Positions 39,126 through 47,459 of a stretch of 64,000 nucleotides of DNA are shown piece after piece; within the stretch, counting starts at the first letter, position 1, and the number at the start of each line of letters is the position of its first letter. The stretch is from Cohaesibacter haloalkalitolerans. Its GTDB lineage: Bacteria > Pseudomonadota > Alphaproteobacteria > Rhizobiales > Cohaesibacteraceae. The translations under genes and the position numbers were made by a program. The notes under the pieces were generated by a model. The model did not search any database, had not been told where the DNA came from, and was given only the letters and a program-made list of their open reading frames with translations. The stretch lies in contig NZ_QNUM01000001.1 of NCBI RefSeq assembly GCF_003574655.1, positions 1 through 64,000 on the forward strand, read 5' to 3'.

Positions 39126-40184
39126 ATGAAATATAATTATCTGGGCCGGTCAGGCCTCAAGGTATCGGCCCTGCAACTGGGCACAATGACCTTTGGTGGT
39201 GAAGGCTTCTTTGCCAAGGCAGGCAGCACCGGGCTTGAGGGCGCTCGCCGCCAGATTGCCATGGTGCTCGACGCCGGGGTCAACATGCTGGACACCTCCA
39301 ACATCTATTCGGATGGTCTTTCGGAGGAAATCATCGGCGCGGCAATCGAGGGTCGGCGCAACGAGCTGTTGCTGGCAACCAAGGTGCGCTTCCCGACTGG
39401 CACAGGCCCCAATGACCGGGGCCTGTCGCGCCACCACATCATAGAGGCCTGCGAAGCGAGCCTCAAGCGGCTGAACACCGATCACATCGACCTCTACTGG
39501 TGTCACGAATGGGACGGCCAGACACCGGTTGAAGAAACCCTGCGGGCCATGGATGATCTGATGCAGGCTGGCAAGATCCGGTATCTCGGCGTTTCCAACT
39601 TTTCCGGCTGGCACATCATGAAATATCTCGGAGCCGCCGAGCGGGATCGTCTGGTGCGTCCCATCGCCCAGCAGATCCATTACACGCTACAGGCACGGGA
39701 AGCCGAGCAGGAACTGTTGCCCGTGGGGATCGATCAGGGTCTCGGCGCTGTGATCTGGTCGCCGCTCGCCTGTGGCCTGTTGACCGGCAAATACCGTCGC
39801 GGCCATCCGGACCCGGAAGGCACCCGCCGTGTCCTTGGCTGGACGGAACCACCGGTTTATGACATCGAGGCGCTCTATGATATTGTGGAAGTCCTGCTTG
39901 AGGTTGCCAATGCCTATGAGGGGGCGACGCCTGCACAGGTGGCTCTTGCCTGGCTGATAAGTCGGCCCGGCGTTGCCAGCGCCATTGTCGGCGCACGGTC
40001 CGATGAACAGTTGGCGGACAATCTCAAGGCCGTCGATCTCACGCTCGATGCCGAGGCTTTGGACAAGCTTGAAAAGGTCAGTCGCAAGCCGCTCGCCTAT
40101 CCCTATTGGCACCAGCGGGTCACAGCTCCGGACCGCCTGTCGGAAGCCGATCTGTCACTGATCTCACCGCATCTTGACGACTAG
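39126..40184 (+). CDS. Aldo/keto reductase
   Basis: NADPH-type oxidoreductase of 352 residues with a TIM-barrel fold. The catalytic tetrad is visible: Asp in NMLDTSNIYSDG with Tyr following, Lys in LLATKVRF and His in YWCHEWDG. Close to the YghZ/Tas-like group. I start at MKYNYLGRSGLKV, with AGGA seven bases before; the longer open frame has no family resemblance. Substrate unknown. Followed by a strong terminator. Confidence 0.9.
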   Translation: MKYNYLGRSGLKVSALQLGTMTFGGEGFFAKAGSTGLEGARRQIAMVLDAGVNMLDTSNIYSDGLSEEIIGAAIEGRRNELLLATKVRFPTGTGPNDRGLSRHHIIEACEASLKRLNTDHIDLYWCHEWDGQTPVEETLRAMDDLMQAGKIRYLGVSNFSGWHIMKYLGAAERDRLVRPIAQQIHYTLQAREAEQELLPVGIDQGLGAVIWSPLACGLLTGKYRRGHPDPEGTRRVLGWTEPPVYDIEALYDIVEVLLEVANAYEGATPAQVALAWLISRPGVASAIVGARSDEQLADNLKAVDLTLDAEALDKLEKVSRKPLAYPYWHQRVTAPDRLSEADLSLISPHLDD

Positions 40185-40226
40185 GACTTCGGCTGTGTTC
40201 GTCACTGGCCACACCAAAAAACAGCA

Positions 40227-40257
40227 AAGCCCCTCGGGTTCTCCCGAGGGGCTTTTT
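40227..40257. terminator. Bidirectional terminator between reductase and GNAT genes
   Basis: Perfect 12-base stem (40227-40238 with 40243-40254) and four-base loop, followed by TTT on the plus strand; the minus strand ends in TTTGCTGTTTTTT. It separates two convergent genes. Confidence 0.9.
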
Positions 40258-40287
40258 GTATTCCAGTCTCGCCAGACAGTGTTGGCA

Positions 40288-40809
40288 TCAGTCGATGCCG
40301 ACGATCCTGCTGCGCCGCTCCATCATGATGGTGTCGCGCCATGTGCCCTTGAGCGGGCCAAAGCTCATGCGGCCGACCTTTTCCCGCGTCCCGACGGTTC
40401 TGAAGCCGCAGGCCCGGTGGAGGGCAAGGCTCGCTTCGTTTTCGGGAAAGATCTGGGCAATGAGGCTCCAGTAGCCCCGCTCCTCGGACAGCCGGATCAG
40501 CGCTTCGAGTGTAGCTCGTCCCACTCCCTGTCCCTTGCTGGCCGGTGCGATATAGATCGATACCTCTCCGACACCGCGGTAGACACACCGGTCTGAAACC
40601 ATCGCAACACCGGCCCATCCGGCCAGTTGCCCATCCACCTCAGCAACAAGGGCAAATCCCTTGTCTTCCAGATAGGTCCGGGCGAATTTCTGCCAGTCGT
40701 AAGGGTCGGATCGGAATGAGGCATGTCCTGTTGCCAGCCCGGCAGCATCAATGGCAGAAAGAGCAGTGGCATCCTCCGCGCGTGTTGCCCTGAAACGGAT
40801 ACCCATCAT
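40288..40809 (-). CDS. GNAT acetyltransferase, phosphinothricin-acetyltransferase-like
   Basis: N-acetyltransferase of about 173 residues. The acetyl-CoA loop is VSIYIAPASKGQGVGRATLE and the C-terminal NEASLALHRACGFRTVG is typical of the PAT/ArsN-like group. Its start overlaps the permease stop by four bases (ATGA). Being third in an ArsR - permease - GNAT operon it resembles ArsN, which acetylates organoarsenicals or glutamate analogues; that role is inferred from context. Confidence 0.78.
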   Translation of the reverse strand: MMGIRFRATRAEDATALSAIDAAGLATGHASFRSDPYDWQKFARTYLEDKGFALVAEVDGQLAGWAGVAMVSDRCVYRGVGEVSIYIAPASKGQGVGRATLEALIRLSEERGYWSLIAQIFPENEASLALHRACGFRTVGTREKVGRMSFGPLKGTWRDTIMMERRSRIVGID

Positions 40810-41864
40810 GACAGCCACCCCTGAAACAACAGTCCGGCGAGGAAGGAGCCCGAAAGGGCCAGACCGATATAGAGCAGGAACACCGGCGGGCGGACCAACG
40901 CCCAGACGGCAATCGCGGCGGGCAGAGAACTGGCGCCCCCGGCAACAAGAAAGGCCAGCGCGGCTCCCCCGGCCATGCCCTGTTCCATCAGGCCATGAAC
41001 CAGCGGCAGTGCTGCATAGCCGTTGAGATAGGCCGGGACGCCCACCAGCGCTGACATGCCGATAACGCCAATGCCATCACCGCCAAGGGTCCGGGCGACC
41101 AACTCACCGGGAACATAGGCGATCATCAGGCTTTCAAGAACAAAGGCCAGCGTCAGCCACTTGAGCAGGAAGACTGTCGTCTCGACGAACCGCCGCCTGA
41201 ACATCTGTTTTCGGTCGCTATCCTGCCAGAAGGCCCAGGCCACCGGCTCAGCCTCAGGCCCCTTTTTCCGACTGCTGCAACACCCGCCGCAACCACTTGT
41301 CTTGCGCAATGGAGACGACAACAGACCGGCTCTCTCGGCGGCAAAGGTCACCCCGCCGCCCAGCAGGCCCAGCCCGATGGCCGCCAGCGTCTTGGCAATG
41401 GCGAATTGCCAGCCCATCACGCCTGCTGTCAGCATGAACATCGACGGATCCATCACCGGCGAGGCGAGCCAGAAGGCCATGACGGCGGAAACGGGAACCC
41501 CTGCCCCGAGCAACGCCGCGACCAGAGGGATCACGCCGCAGGAGCAGAAAGGCGACAATGCCCCCACCAGCGCGGCCATGACGATCATGACGGCGGGTGA
41601 TCCGGCAAAGGCCCTTGCGATCAGGGCATCGGCACCCGAGGCTGTGGCATAGGCGCTGAGCAGAATGGACAGGATGAGGAATGGCCCGGTCTCTGTGAGG
41701 GAGGAGGCCACCAGGTTCAGCGTTGCCCGGCCCTGATCCGGAACCCAGATCAGCAAGGCAAGAATGATCGCGGCAGACAACAGCCAGACCAGCTGTCGTT
41801 TGGCGGCGGCACCCAGATTGCCCAAAAGGCTGTCCGGGGAGGTGGAAGCATAGGAGTCAAACAA
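40806..41864 (-). CDS. ArsP-like permease (PF03773 family)
   Basis: Inner-membrane protein of 352 residues with eight or more membrane segments in two halves. The signature LSPFCSCGVIPLVAALLGAG near residue 106 carries the Cys pair used by ArsP to export trivalent organoarsenicals, and a central cytoplasmic loop is rich in cysteine (SGCGGCCSSRKKG). Related SO_0444-type members have been linked to Cu/Zn efflux. Together with an ArsR regulator it is probably a metal(loid) efflux pump; the metal is not certain. Confidence 0.78.
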   Translation of the reverse strand: MFDSYASTSPDSLLGNLGAAAKRQLVWLLSAAIILALLIWVPDQGRATLNLVASSLTETGPFLILSILLSAYATASGADALIARAFAGSPAVMIVMAALVGALSPFCSCGVIPLVAALLGAGVPVSAVMAFWLASPVMDPSMFMLTAGVMGWQFAIAKTLAAIGLGLLGGGVTFAAERAGLLSSPLRKTSGCGGCCSSRKKGPEAEPVAWAFWQDSDRKQMFRRRFVETTVFLLKWLTLAFVLESLMIAYVPGELVARTLGGDGIGVIGMSALVGVPAYLNGYAALPLVHGLMEQGMAGGAALAFLVAGGASSLPAAIAVWALVRPPVFLLYIGLALSGSFLAGLLFQGWLS

Positions 41865-41890
41865 AACTATATCTCCGGTTTTATAGTTTT
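41863..41890. promoter_or_regulatory. ArsR-type operator between arsR and arsP-like gene
   Basis: AAAACTATA (41863-41871) and TATAGTTTT (41882-41890) form a perfect nine-base inverted repeat across ten bases. It contains CCGGTTTTATAGTT, also found before arsR. It lies immediately upstream of the permease start and overlaps its first bases. Confidence 0.6.
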
Positions 41891-41913
41891 TTAAAAGCCA
41901 AAGAAAAGAGGCC

Positions 41914-42234
41914 TCAGATGGCCTCTTCCCTGTTTTCCAGCGTCACGCCAGTGCAGCATTCCGACGTCAGAAAGCCGATCGTCTGGCGGACCGCATCGAA
42001 ATCGACACGGCTCCTGACCTCACGACCATCACGCTCCTGAACGATCAGCCCTGCGCTGACGAGCGTCTTCAAATGATGTGCCAGGGTCGATGCAGGCAAC
42101 CCCGTGGCGACAATCAGCTCTCCCACGATCAGTCCGTCGTCCCCTGCGCGGACGAGCAGACGGAAGATGCAAAGCCTTGCATCGTGACCAAGGGCAGAAA
42201 GAGCCGAGGCATAGGACTCGAGTGTATGCTTCAT
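41914..42234 (-). CDS. ArsR/SmtB family metalloregulator
   Basis: Winged-helix repressor of 106 residues: recognition-helix region TGLPASTLAHHLKTLVSAGLI. Likely metal(loid) ligands are the C-terminal ECC pair in FLTSECCTGV; the typical N-terminal CxC of arsenic ArsR is absent, so the ligand set differs from E. coli ArsR. It heads an operon with the ArsP-like permease and the GNAT gene and probably derepresses them on metal(loid) binding. Confidence 0.85.
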   Translation of the reverse strand: MKHTLESYASALSALGHDARLCIFRLLVRAGDDGLIVGELIVATGLPASTLAHHLKTLVSAGLIVQERDGREVRSRVDFDAVRQTIGFLTSECCTGVTLENREEAI

Positions 42235-42240
42235 AAACGC

Positions 42241-42261
42241 AATATAACCGGTTTTATAGTT
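42241..42261. promoter_or_regulatory. ArsR-type operator upstream of arsR
   Basis: Sequence around AATATAACCGGTTTTATAGTT, just seven bases upstream of the arsR start. It shares the 14-base CCGGTTTTATAGTT (42248-42261) with the operator at 41863-41890, in the same orientation. Confidence 0.55.
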
Positions 42262-42367
42262 CTATCAAGAAAAAAGTTGGGGAGCCGGATTCGGCAGCCG
42301 CCAACCTGCGCTGCAGGGCATGGTGAAAACCCAATGCAATCAAGGGGAAACGTCTAAGGAACGAAAG

Positions 42368-43216
42368 CTAGTTGAAGCTGTCGAACTCTTCCTTGATGCT
42401 GTCGACAATTTCCGCCCGCTGCTGGGCGGACTTGCCTGCATGAGCCGCATAGGTCAGGGCGAGCAGGCGAACCGCGCTGCTCACGGCGGTGAGGGAAGCC
42501 CCAAGAGCAAAGCTTGTCACATGGCAGGGCAGCACCACCTTGGAGACGCGCTGCATCTCGAAAAGCGACGTCCGGTCGGTGATGGTCACTACATTGAGGC
42601 GGCTGGTCTTGGCGTAACTCAGGATCGATTTGAGCAGTGGAGGATGCGGGGGCAAAGTTATCAACAGCAACACGTCCTTCGGGCCGGTCATCGCCAGATC
42701 TTCCGCCCACGACCCCTGATTGATACCCAGCAGCATGACACTGTGGCGCAGCCGCGAAAACAGCAGGCGCACATAACGGGCAATTCCTTCTTCTGCCCCC
42801 AGCCCCAGCACCCAGACGCGCGGAGCCTTGTCGATCAGTTCGGCGGCTTCCCTTATCTTGTCGGAGCGCATTTCCTCGAAAGTGCGCGTCAGATTCTTCA
42901 GTTCCAGCTCCAGATGCGCTCCAATGGCCCGGCCCATGGCCATCTGATCGGAGTTGGTCACTGACAATTCATAGGGTTCGGACTGGTTGCGCTCCTCGCG
43001 GGCCTGAAGCTTCACTTCGTTGAAGTCGGCATAGCCCAGATGCTGGAAGAAGCGGGCCGCCGTTGCCTTGGAAACTCCTGCCATTTCAGCAATTTCGGTC
43101 GCCGAATGCGTGAGAATATCGTCCTGACGATCAAGGATCAGCTGCGCGAGCTTCTTCTCCCCCGCCGTCAGCTTGGCGTATCTCTCCTGAATTCTCAGCA
43201 CAAGGCGCGATGCCAT
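42368..43216 (-). CDS. RpiR/MurR family regulator
   Basis: Regulator of about 282 residues: N-terminal RpiR helix-turn-helix (HSATEIAEMAGVSKATAARFFQHLGYADFNEVKLQ) and a C-terminal SIS sugar-isomerase domain (VWVLGLGAEEGIARYVRLLFSRL). I start it at MASRLVLRIQ, which has CGGAGGAG upstream. It is divergent from the folate-ligase-like/ABC operon and probably represses it. A TGAAAC-N4-GTTTCA palindrome lies between them. RpiR regulators usually sense phosphorylated sugars, so the ligand for this one is an open question. Confidence 0.9.
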   Translation of the reverse strand: MASRLVLRIQERYAKLTAGEKKLAQLILDRQDDILTHSATEIAEMAGVSKATAARFFQHLGYADFNEVKLQAREERNQSEPYELSVTNSDQMAMGRAIGAHLELELKNLTRTFEEMRSDKIREAAELIDKAPRVWVLGLGAEEGIARYVRLLFSRLRHSVMLLGINQGSWAEDLAMTGPKDVLLLITLPPHPPLLKSILSYAKTSRLNVVTITDRTSLFEMQRVSKVVLPCHVTSFALGASLTAVSSAVRLLALTYAAHAGKSAQQRAEIVDSIKEEFDSFN

Positions 43217-43274
43217 CAACTCCTCCGATTCTTTGCAGTAGCATAAAAAAACACTAGCAGCCCTCTTGCAATAA

Positions 43275-43302
43275 TGAAACAACAGTTTCATGATTATGAA
43301 AC
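43275..43302. promoter_or_regulatory. Candidate RpiR operator
   Basis: TGAAACAACAGTTTCA (43275-43290) is a perfect inverted repeat and a third half-site TGAAAC follows at 43297-43302. It is 20-47 bases upstream of the operon's first start codon, where it would block transcription. Only position and symmetry support it. Confidence 0.6.
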
Positions 43303-43321
43303 AGAGAAACGAGAGGACAGC

Positions 43322-44059
43322 ATGAGTCATTCACGGCTGATACGCAAGGGCATATGGCAGCGACTGAAAGATGTCGCCCGGGCCGACGTGCGCTTTCATC
43401 TCGATTTCTCCGAAGTCATTCCCGATTTTGACGGCTCCGATGTGGCCACCGGTCGCGTGTTGGCGCTGGATGCCTTCAAGGACTGCCAGCTTGCCTTCGT
43501 GACACCGGACAATTCCCTCACGCTGCTGCGCCAGAAGATGATCGAGGCGGGCATTCCTCTGGTCATGTCCACCTACAACATCCGTCGCGGCTTCCTCTAT
43601 CTGGAGCCGGGTGTCGTGCCCAGGGGGGCCGAACTCTTTGCCTCATGGCTGGAGGGGATGGAGCATTTTGCAAAACCGGTGTCGCTGGAAGAGATCGCAC
43701 GCAAGGGGCGGTTCGACTTTGCCGCGACCGGCGCATCTGCCGTTTCCTCCCGGGGCATCCGCTTTGGCAAGGGACATGTCTATTTCGATCTCGAATGGGG
43801 CATGTTCACGGATCTGGGTCTCATGGAGGAAAAAACGCCGGTTGTTTCCATCGTGCATGATGTGCAGGTGACCGACGAGAATGTCATCGCCAGCGACCTC
43901 GACATTGCCATCGACATGATCGCGACCCCGGAAAAGCTGATCCGGGTCGAACGAACCGAACGACGCCCACGCGGCATTCGCTGGGATCTTTTGAGCAAAG
44001 ACCAAATTCTGGACATCCCGCCTCTGGCCGAGCTGGCCCGGATCAGGGGCGTTTTATAG
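43322..44059 (+). CDS. 5-formyltetrahydrofolate cyclo-ligase-like protein, copy 1 (COG0212 type)
   Basis: Protein of about 245 residues in the 5-formyl-THF cyclo-ligase (MTHFS) superfamily. The N-terminal basic stretch RLIRKGIWQRLKDVA and the phosphate-loop-like GIRFGKGHVYFDLEW are visible. The latter resembles the GKGxGxxDxE version of the COG0212 subgroup and not the RGGGYYDR of true MTHFS, so it is probably not the housekeeping enzyme. Published comparative genomics ties COG0212 to thiamin metabolism. First gene of the ABC operon; a second copy ends it. Start has GAGAGGA upstream. Confidence 0.85.
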   Translation: MSHSRLIRKGIWQRLKDVARADVRFHLDFSEVIPDFDGSDVATGRVLALDAFKDCQLAFVTPDNSLTLLRQKMIEAGIPLVMSTYNIRRGFLYLEPGVVPRGAELFASWLEGMEHFAKPVSLEEIARKGRFDFAATGASAVSSRGIRFGKGHVYFDLEWGMFTDLGLMEEKTPVVSIVHDVQVTDENVIASDLDIAIDMIATPEKLIRVERTERRPRGIRWDLLSKDQILDIPPLAELARIRGVL

Positions 44060-44098
44060 CAACAACCACACTTCCCGAGACAAATGGAGACACTGAAC

Positions 44099-45073
44099 AT
44101 GAGACTTGCTCTGGACAGACGCCGATTTCTTTCCCTGATGGCAGCATCTGCCGCCCTGCCAACCATGGGCCGCTTTGCAAGCGCTGCATCGCCCTTTGCC
44201 TTTCAGGCTTCCTGGATCAACGATGCCGAATTCACCGGCTATTTCGTTGCCATGGACAAGGGCTACTATGCCGAGGAAGGTCTTGACCTTTCCTATGCAT
44301 CCGGCGGCCCGGACGTCATTCCGGAAAGCACCATTATTGCAGGCAAGGCCGACCTCACGCTGACCACGCCGGACACCACCATCAAGGCGATCACCGAGCA
44401 AGGCGCACCGTTCAAGATCATCGGCACCCAGTATCAGAAGAACCCGATCGGTATCGTTTCTCTGGCCTCCAACCCGATCAAGACTCCTGAAGACCTCATC
44501 GGCAAGACCCTTGCCGTGCCGCCGGTCAACGTGATTTCCGTTGAAGCCATGCTGAAGATCTCCGGCGTCGATCGCTCCAAGATCAACATTGTGCCCTATG
44601 CCTATGATCCGACCCCGCTGATCAAGGGCGAAATCGACGCATCCCTCGACTTCACCACCAACGTGCCGTTCACCATCAAGCAGGCTGGCGCCGACGCGAC
44701 CTCCTTCCTGCTCTATGATTTCGGCTTCACCATCTTCAACGACACCGTTGTTGTCACCGAAGAGACCCTGAAGACCAAACGCAAGGAACTGGTTTCCTTC
44801 CTCAGGGCTTCCCGCAAAGGCTGGGAAGAGAACTTCAAGGATCCGGCCGCCTATCCGCCGAAATTTGCTGACAGCTGGTTCAAGGGCACCGGTCGTTCCA
44901 TCGACAACGAGCTCTATTTCAACAACGCCCAGAAGCCGCTGATCGAAGCCGCCGGCGGCATTTTCTCGATGAGCGAAGAAGCCATCGAAGCCAACATCAA
45001 GGCGCTTGCCGAAGTGGGCATTTCCGCCAAACGCGAACATTTCGACACCACGCTGCTGGAAGAAATTGCATGA
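44099..45073 (+). CDS. NMT1/THI5-like ABC substrate-binding protein
   Basis: Binding protein of about 324 residues with a Tat-like signal: LDRRRFLSLMAASAALP has the twin arginines of the S-R-R-x-F-L pattern. The mature part has the NMT1/ThiY fold markers (FTGYFVAMDKGYYAEEGLDLSYASGG and the IGTQYQKNPIGIVSL segment). ThiY-type proteins bind pyrimidine or formylaminopyrimidine precursors of thiamin; other members bind nitrate, sulfonates or aromatic acids. ATGs at 44084 and 44099 are both in frame; GGAG at nine bases favours 44099. The stop overlaps the ATPase ATG. Confidence 0.86.
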   Translation: MRLALDRRRFLSLMAASAALPTMGRFASAASPFAFQASWINDAEFTGYFVAMDKGYYAEEGLDLSYASGGPDVIPESTIIAGKADLTLTTPDTTIKAITEQGAPFKIIGTQYQKNPIGIVSLASNPIKTPEDLIGKTLAVPPVNVISVEAMLKISGVDRSKINIVPYAYDPTPLIKGEIDASLDFTTNVPFTIKQAGADATSFLLYDFGFTIFNDTVVVTEETLKTKRKELVSFLRASRKGWEENFKDPAAYPPKFADSWFKGTGRSIDNELYFNNAQKPLIEAAGGIFSMSEEAIEANIKALAEVGISAKREHFDTTLLEEIA

Positions 45074-45840
45074 GTGCCGAACACGGTATCACCATCAATC
45101 ACGTGTCGCGATCCTTCAAGGGTCGCGGCGCGGTCGTTCAGGCCCTGAGCGATGTGTCCCTCGCCTGTCCGGAAGGCTCGTTCACGGCCCTGATCGGGCC
45201 GTCGGGCTGTGGCAAGTCGACCATCCTGCGGCTGGCGCTGGGGCTTGATGCTCCGGACACCGGCGATGTGATGATCAGCGGCATGACCCCATTCAAGGCG
45301 GCCAGAAGCGGCAAGACGGGTGTTGCCTTCCAGGATGCGGCACTGATGCCATGGCGCACCGTGGAAGACAATATCATGCTGCCCCTTGACGTGCTCGGGC
45401 ACAAGCGGGCCGACTATCTGGCCGAGGTGGCCAAGCTGGTCGATCTGGTGGGGCTCAACGGTTTCGAAAAGGCACTGCCCGGCGAGCTGTCCGGTGGCAT
45501 GCGCCAGCGCGCGGCCATCGCCCGTGCTCTCATCACCCGCCCGGAAATTCTCTTTCTGGATGAACCCTTTGGCGCGCTCGACCAGATCCTGCGCCGCCAG
45601 ATGAACATCGAGCTGCAACGCATCTGGATGGAAAGCCGGGCAACAACCCTGCTGGTCACCCATGGCATCGACGAGGCCATTTTCCTTGCCGACCGTGTGG
45701 TGGTCATGCAGAGCAAGCCGGGGCGGATCAGCCGCGTCATCGATGTGCCGTTCGACCGGCCACGCAAGCCCGCCCTGTTTTCCGATCCTCGCTTCCATGC
45801 CCTTGAGAAGGAAATCGCGGAGGCGCTGGATGGCCAGTAA
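45070..45840 (+). CDS. ABC transporter ATPase, NitT/TauT/ThiZ-type
   Basis: ATPase of 256 residues. Walker A GPSGCGKST, Q-loop in VAFQDAALMPWRT, signature LSGGMRQRAAIARAL, Walker B LFLDEPFGALD and the switch VTHGIDEA are all intact. It is the usual partner of NMT1-type binding proteins. It starts within ATGA of the upstream stop and overlaps the permease start by 11 bases. Confidence 0.93.
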   Translation: MSAEHGITINHVSRSFKGRGAVVQALSDVSLACPEGSFTALIGPSGCGKSTILRLALGLDAPDTGDVMISGMTPFKAARSGKTGVAFQDAALMPWRTVEDNIMLPLDVLGHKRADYLAEVAKLVDLVGLNGFEKALPGELSGGMRQRAAIARALITRPEILFLDEPFGALDQILRRQMNIELQRIWMESRATTLLVTHGIDEAIFLADRVVVMQSKPGRISRVIDVPFDRPRKPALFSDPRFHALEKEIAEALDGQ

Positions 45841-47440
45841 CAGGACCGCTCCAGAGAGGTCCGACGCCCTCTCCCCGATCCGCAAGCTGCTGCACTCGTC
45901 CACCTTGCGCAACTGGCTCTTGCTGTTGATCATCTGGGAGATCATCGGTCAGTTGCGACTGGTTGCCGATGGTGCCCTGCCTGCGCCATCCGCCATTCTG
46001 GCGCGGCTGTGGGTCGACTGGTCCGACTATCCGCCGCATATTCTGGCGACACTGGAAGGGGCAAGCGCCGGCTTTCTCATCGGCAATGCCCTGGCGATTG
46101 CCGCAGGGGTGCTGTTCGCCATCTTCCCGATCACCCAGCGGCTGGCACGCGGGGTCAATGTGGCGTTGTTCGCCCTGCCGCCGATTGCCGTTTCGCCAAT
46201 CCTTGTCATCACCTTCTCGGGCATGACGCCCCGTATCATTCTGGCGGCCATCGCCTGCTATTTCGTCACCATGAGCGCCACCGTAACCGGCATCCAGCAG
46301 ACCGACCGACGCATTGTCGATGTGGTCCGGGCCTATGGCGGTCGCCAGTGGAAGACGCTTGTTCACGCGCAAATGCGCAGCGCCATCCCATCCATATTGG
46401 CGGGCCTCAGGATTGCGGCCCCCAATGCGGTTCTTGGCTCCATTCTAGCGGAGTTCGGCGGCGGCGGTCGGTATGGACTGGGGGTCTATCTGATCGGTTC
46501 GCTTGGCCGGGGCGAGCCCGACCGACTGTGGGGAATCGGTCTATCAGCAACTGTGATTGCGGGGCTCGCCTATCTCCTCTTCTCCCTGCTGGCAACCCGC
46601 CTCACAGGAGCATCCAAGGCCGTTACCGTGCCAGCCAGTCCGCCAGCAACCAAGGCCGAGAAAAATCCGCTGGTCGAAGCAGCTCTGATCACGGTGTCCT
46701 TTGCCTTGCCGTTCCTGTTATGGGGGCTGTTGCTCTCCATCATGGGCACTCCGGCGATGATCGCCAAGACGCCGCTTGGCGTGTTTGACTATCTGTTCAT
46801 GATGCCCAACAGCCCGGCAAGCCTTGGCAAGCTGGCGATGGCCCTCAGCGAAACCCTGCCGATGACGATGATCGGCATGGCCATGGGGCTGTTCTTTGCC
46901 TTTGCGCTGGCGCTTTGTTCGGTGCTTTATCCGGCCATCATTCGCGGCTTCATGCCCGTGGCGCTGGTCACCCAGACCATGCCACTGGTCGCCTTGACGC
47001 CGCTGTTGGTGCTGATCCTCGGGCGCGGCCCCTCGGTCATCCTGTGGATCACCGTGTCGGTCACCTTCTTTCCGGCCTTCGTCACCATGGCACAAGGCCT
47101 GTCCATGGTGTCGCGCGCCGCCATCGAGGTGCCCAAGGCCTATGGTGCCGGACCGGTCAAGCAGCTCTGGCTGGTCTCCATTCCAGCCTCCCTGCCCTAT
47201 CTGTTTGCCGCAACCCGGCTTGCGGTTCCCCGGGCGCTGCTGGGTGTGATGATTGCCGAGTGGCTCGCCACCGGCAAGGGCCTTGGCAATCTGCTCAACC
47301 AGTCCCGCGGCTACCTCGACTATGGCATGATCTGGTCGGTCGCAGTGGTTTCGGTGCTGATATCCGTTCTCTTCTATCAAATCGTGGTCGCCATCGAACA
47401 TCGCGTGCTTACCAAGCGCGGCATGGCACCTGCACAATAA
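45830..47440 (+). CDS. Fused two-domain ABC permease of the NMT1-type importer
   Basis: Membrane protein of about 536 residues formed by two permease domains of the BPD_transp_1 (SsuC/TauC/ThiX) type in tandem. Each half has about six hydrophobic segments and its own cytoplasmic EAA-like loop: VVRAYGGRQWKTLVHAQMRSAIPSIL-like near residue 162 and VPKAYGAGPVKQLWLVSIPASLPYL-like near residue 440. Most such permeases have one domain and act as homodimers, so this one would span as a single chain. Start 45830 lies in the ATPase end; longer open frames are spurious. Confidence 0.88.
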   Translation: MASNRTAPERSDALSPIRKLLHSSTLRNWLLLLIIWEIIGQLRLVADGALPAPSAILARLWVDWSDYPPHILATLEGASAGFLIGNALAIAAGVLFAIFPITQRLARGVNVALFALPPIAVSPILVITFSGMTPRIILAAIACYFVTMSATVTGIQQTDRRIVDVVRAYGGRQWKTLVHAQMRSAIPSILAGLRIAAPNAVLGSILAEFGGGGRYGLGVYLIGSLGRGEPDRLWGIGLSATVIAGLAYLLFSLLATRLTGASKAVTVPASPPATKAEKNPLVEAALITVSFALPFLLWGLLLSIMGTPAMIAKTPLGVFDYLFMMPNSPASLGKLAMALSETLPMTMIGMAMGLFFAFALALCSVLYPAIIRGFMPVALVTQTMPLVALTPLLVLILGRGPSVILWITVSVTFFPAFVTMAQGLSMVSRAAIEVPKAYGAGPVKQLWLVSIPASLPYLFAATRLAVPRALLGVMIAEWLATGKGLGNLLNQSRGYLDYGMIWSVAVVSVLISVLFYQIVVAIEHRVLTKRGMAPAQ

Positions 47441-47459
47441 GACATCACGGAGTTTCCCC

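Noticed and set aside
38884-39129. 81-codon frame between the ferredoxin and aldo/keto reductase genes
   Set aside because: No ribosome site, odd composition, and it overlaps the start of the reductase gene.
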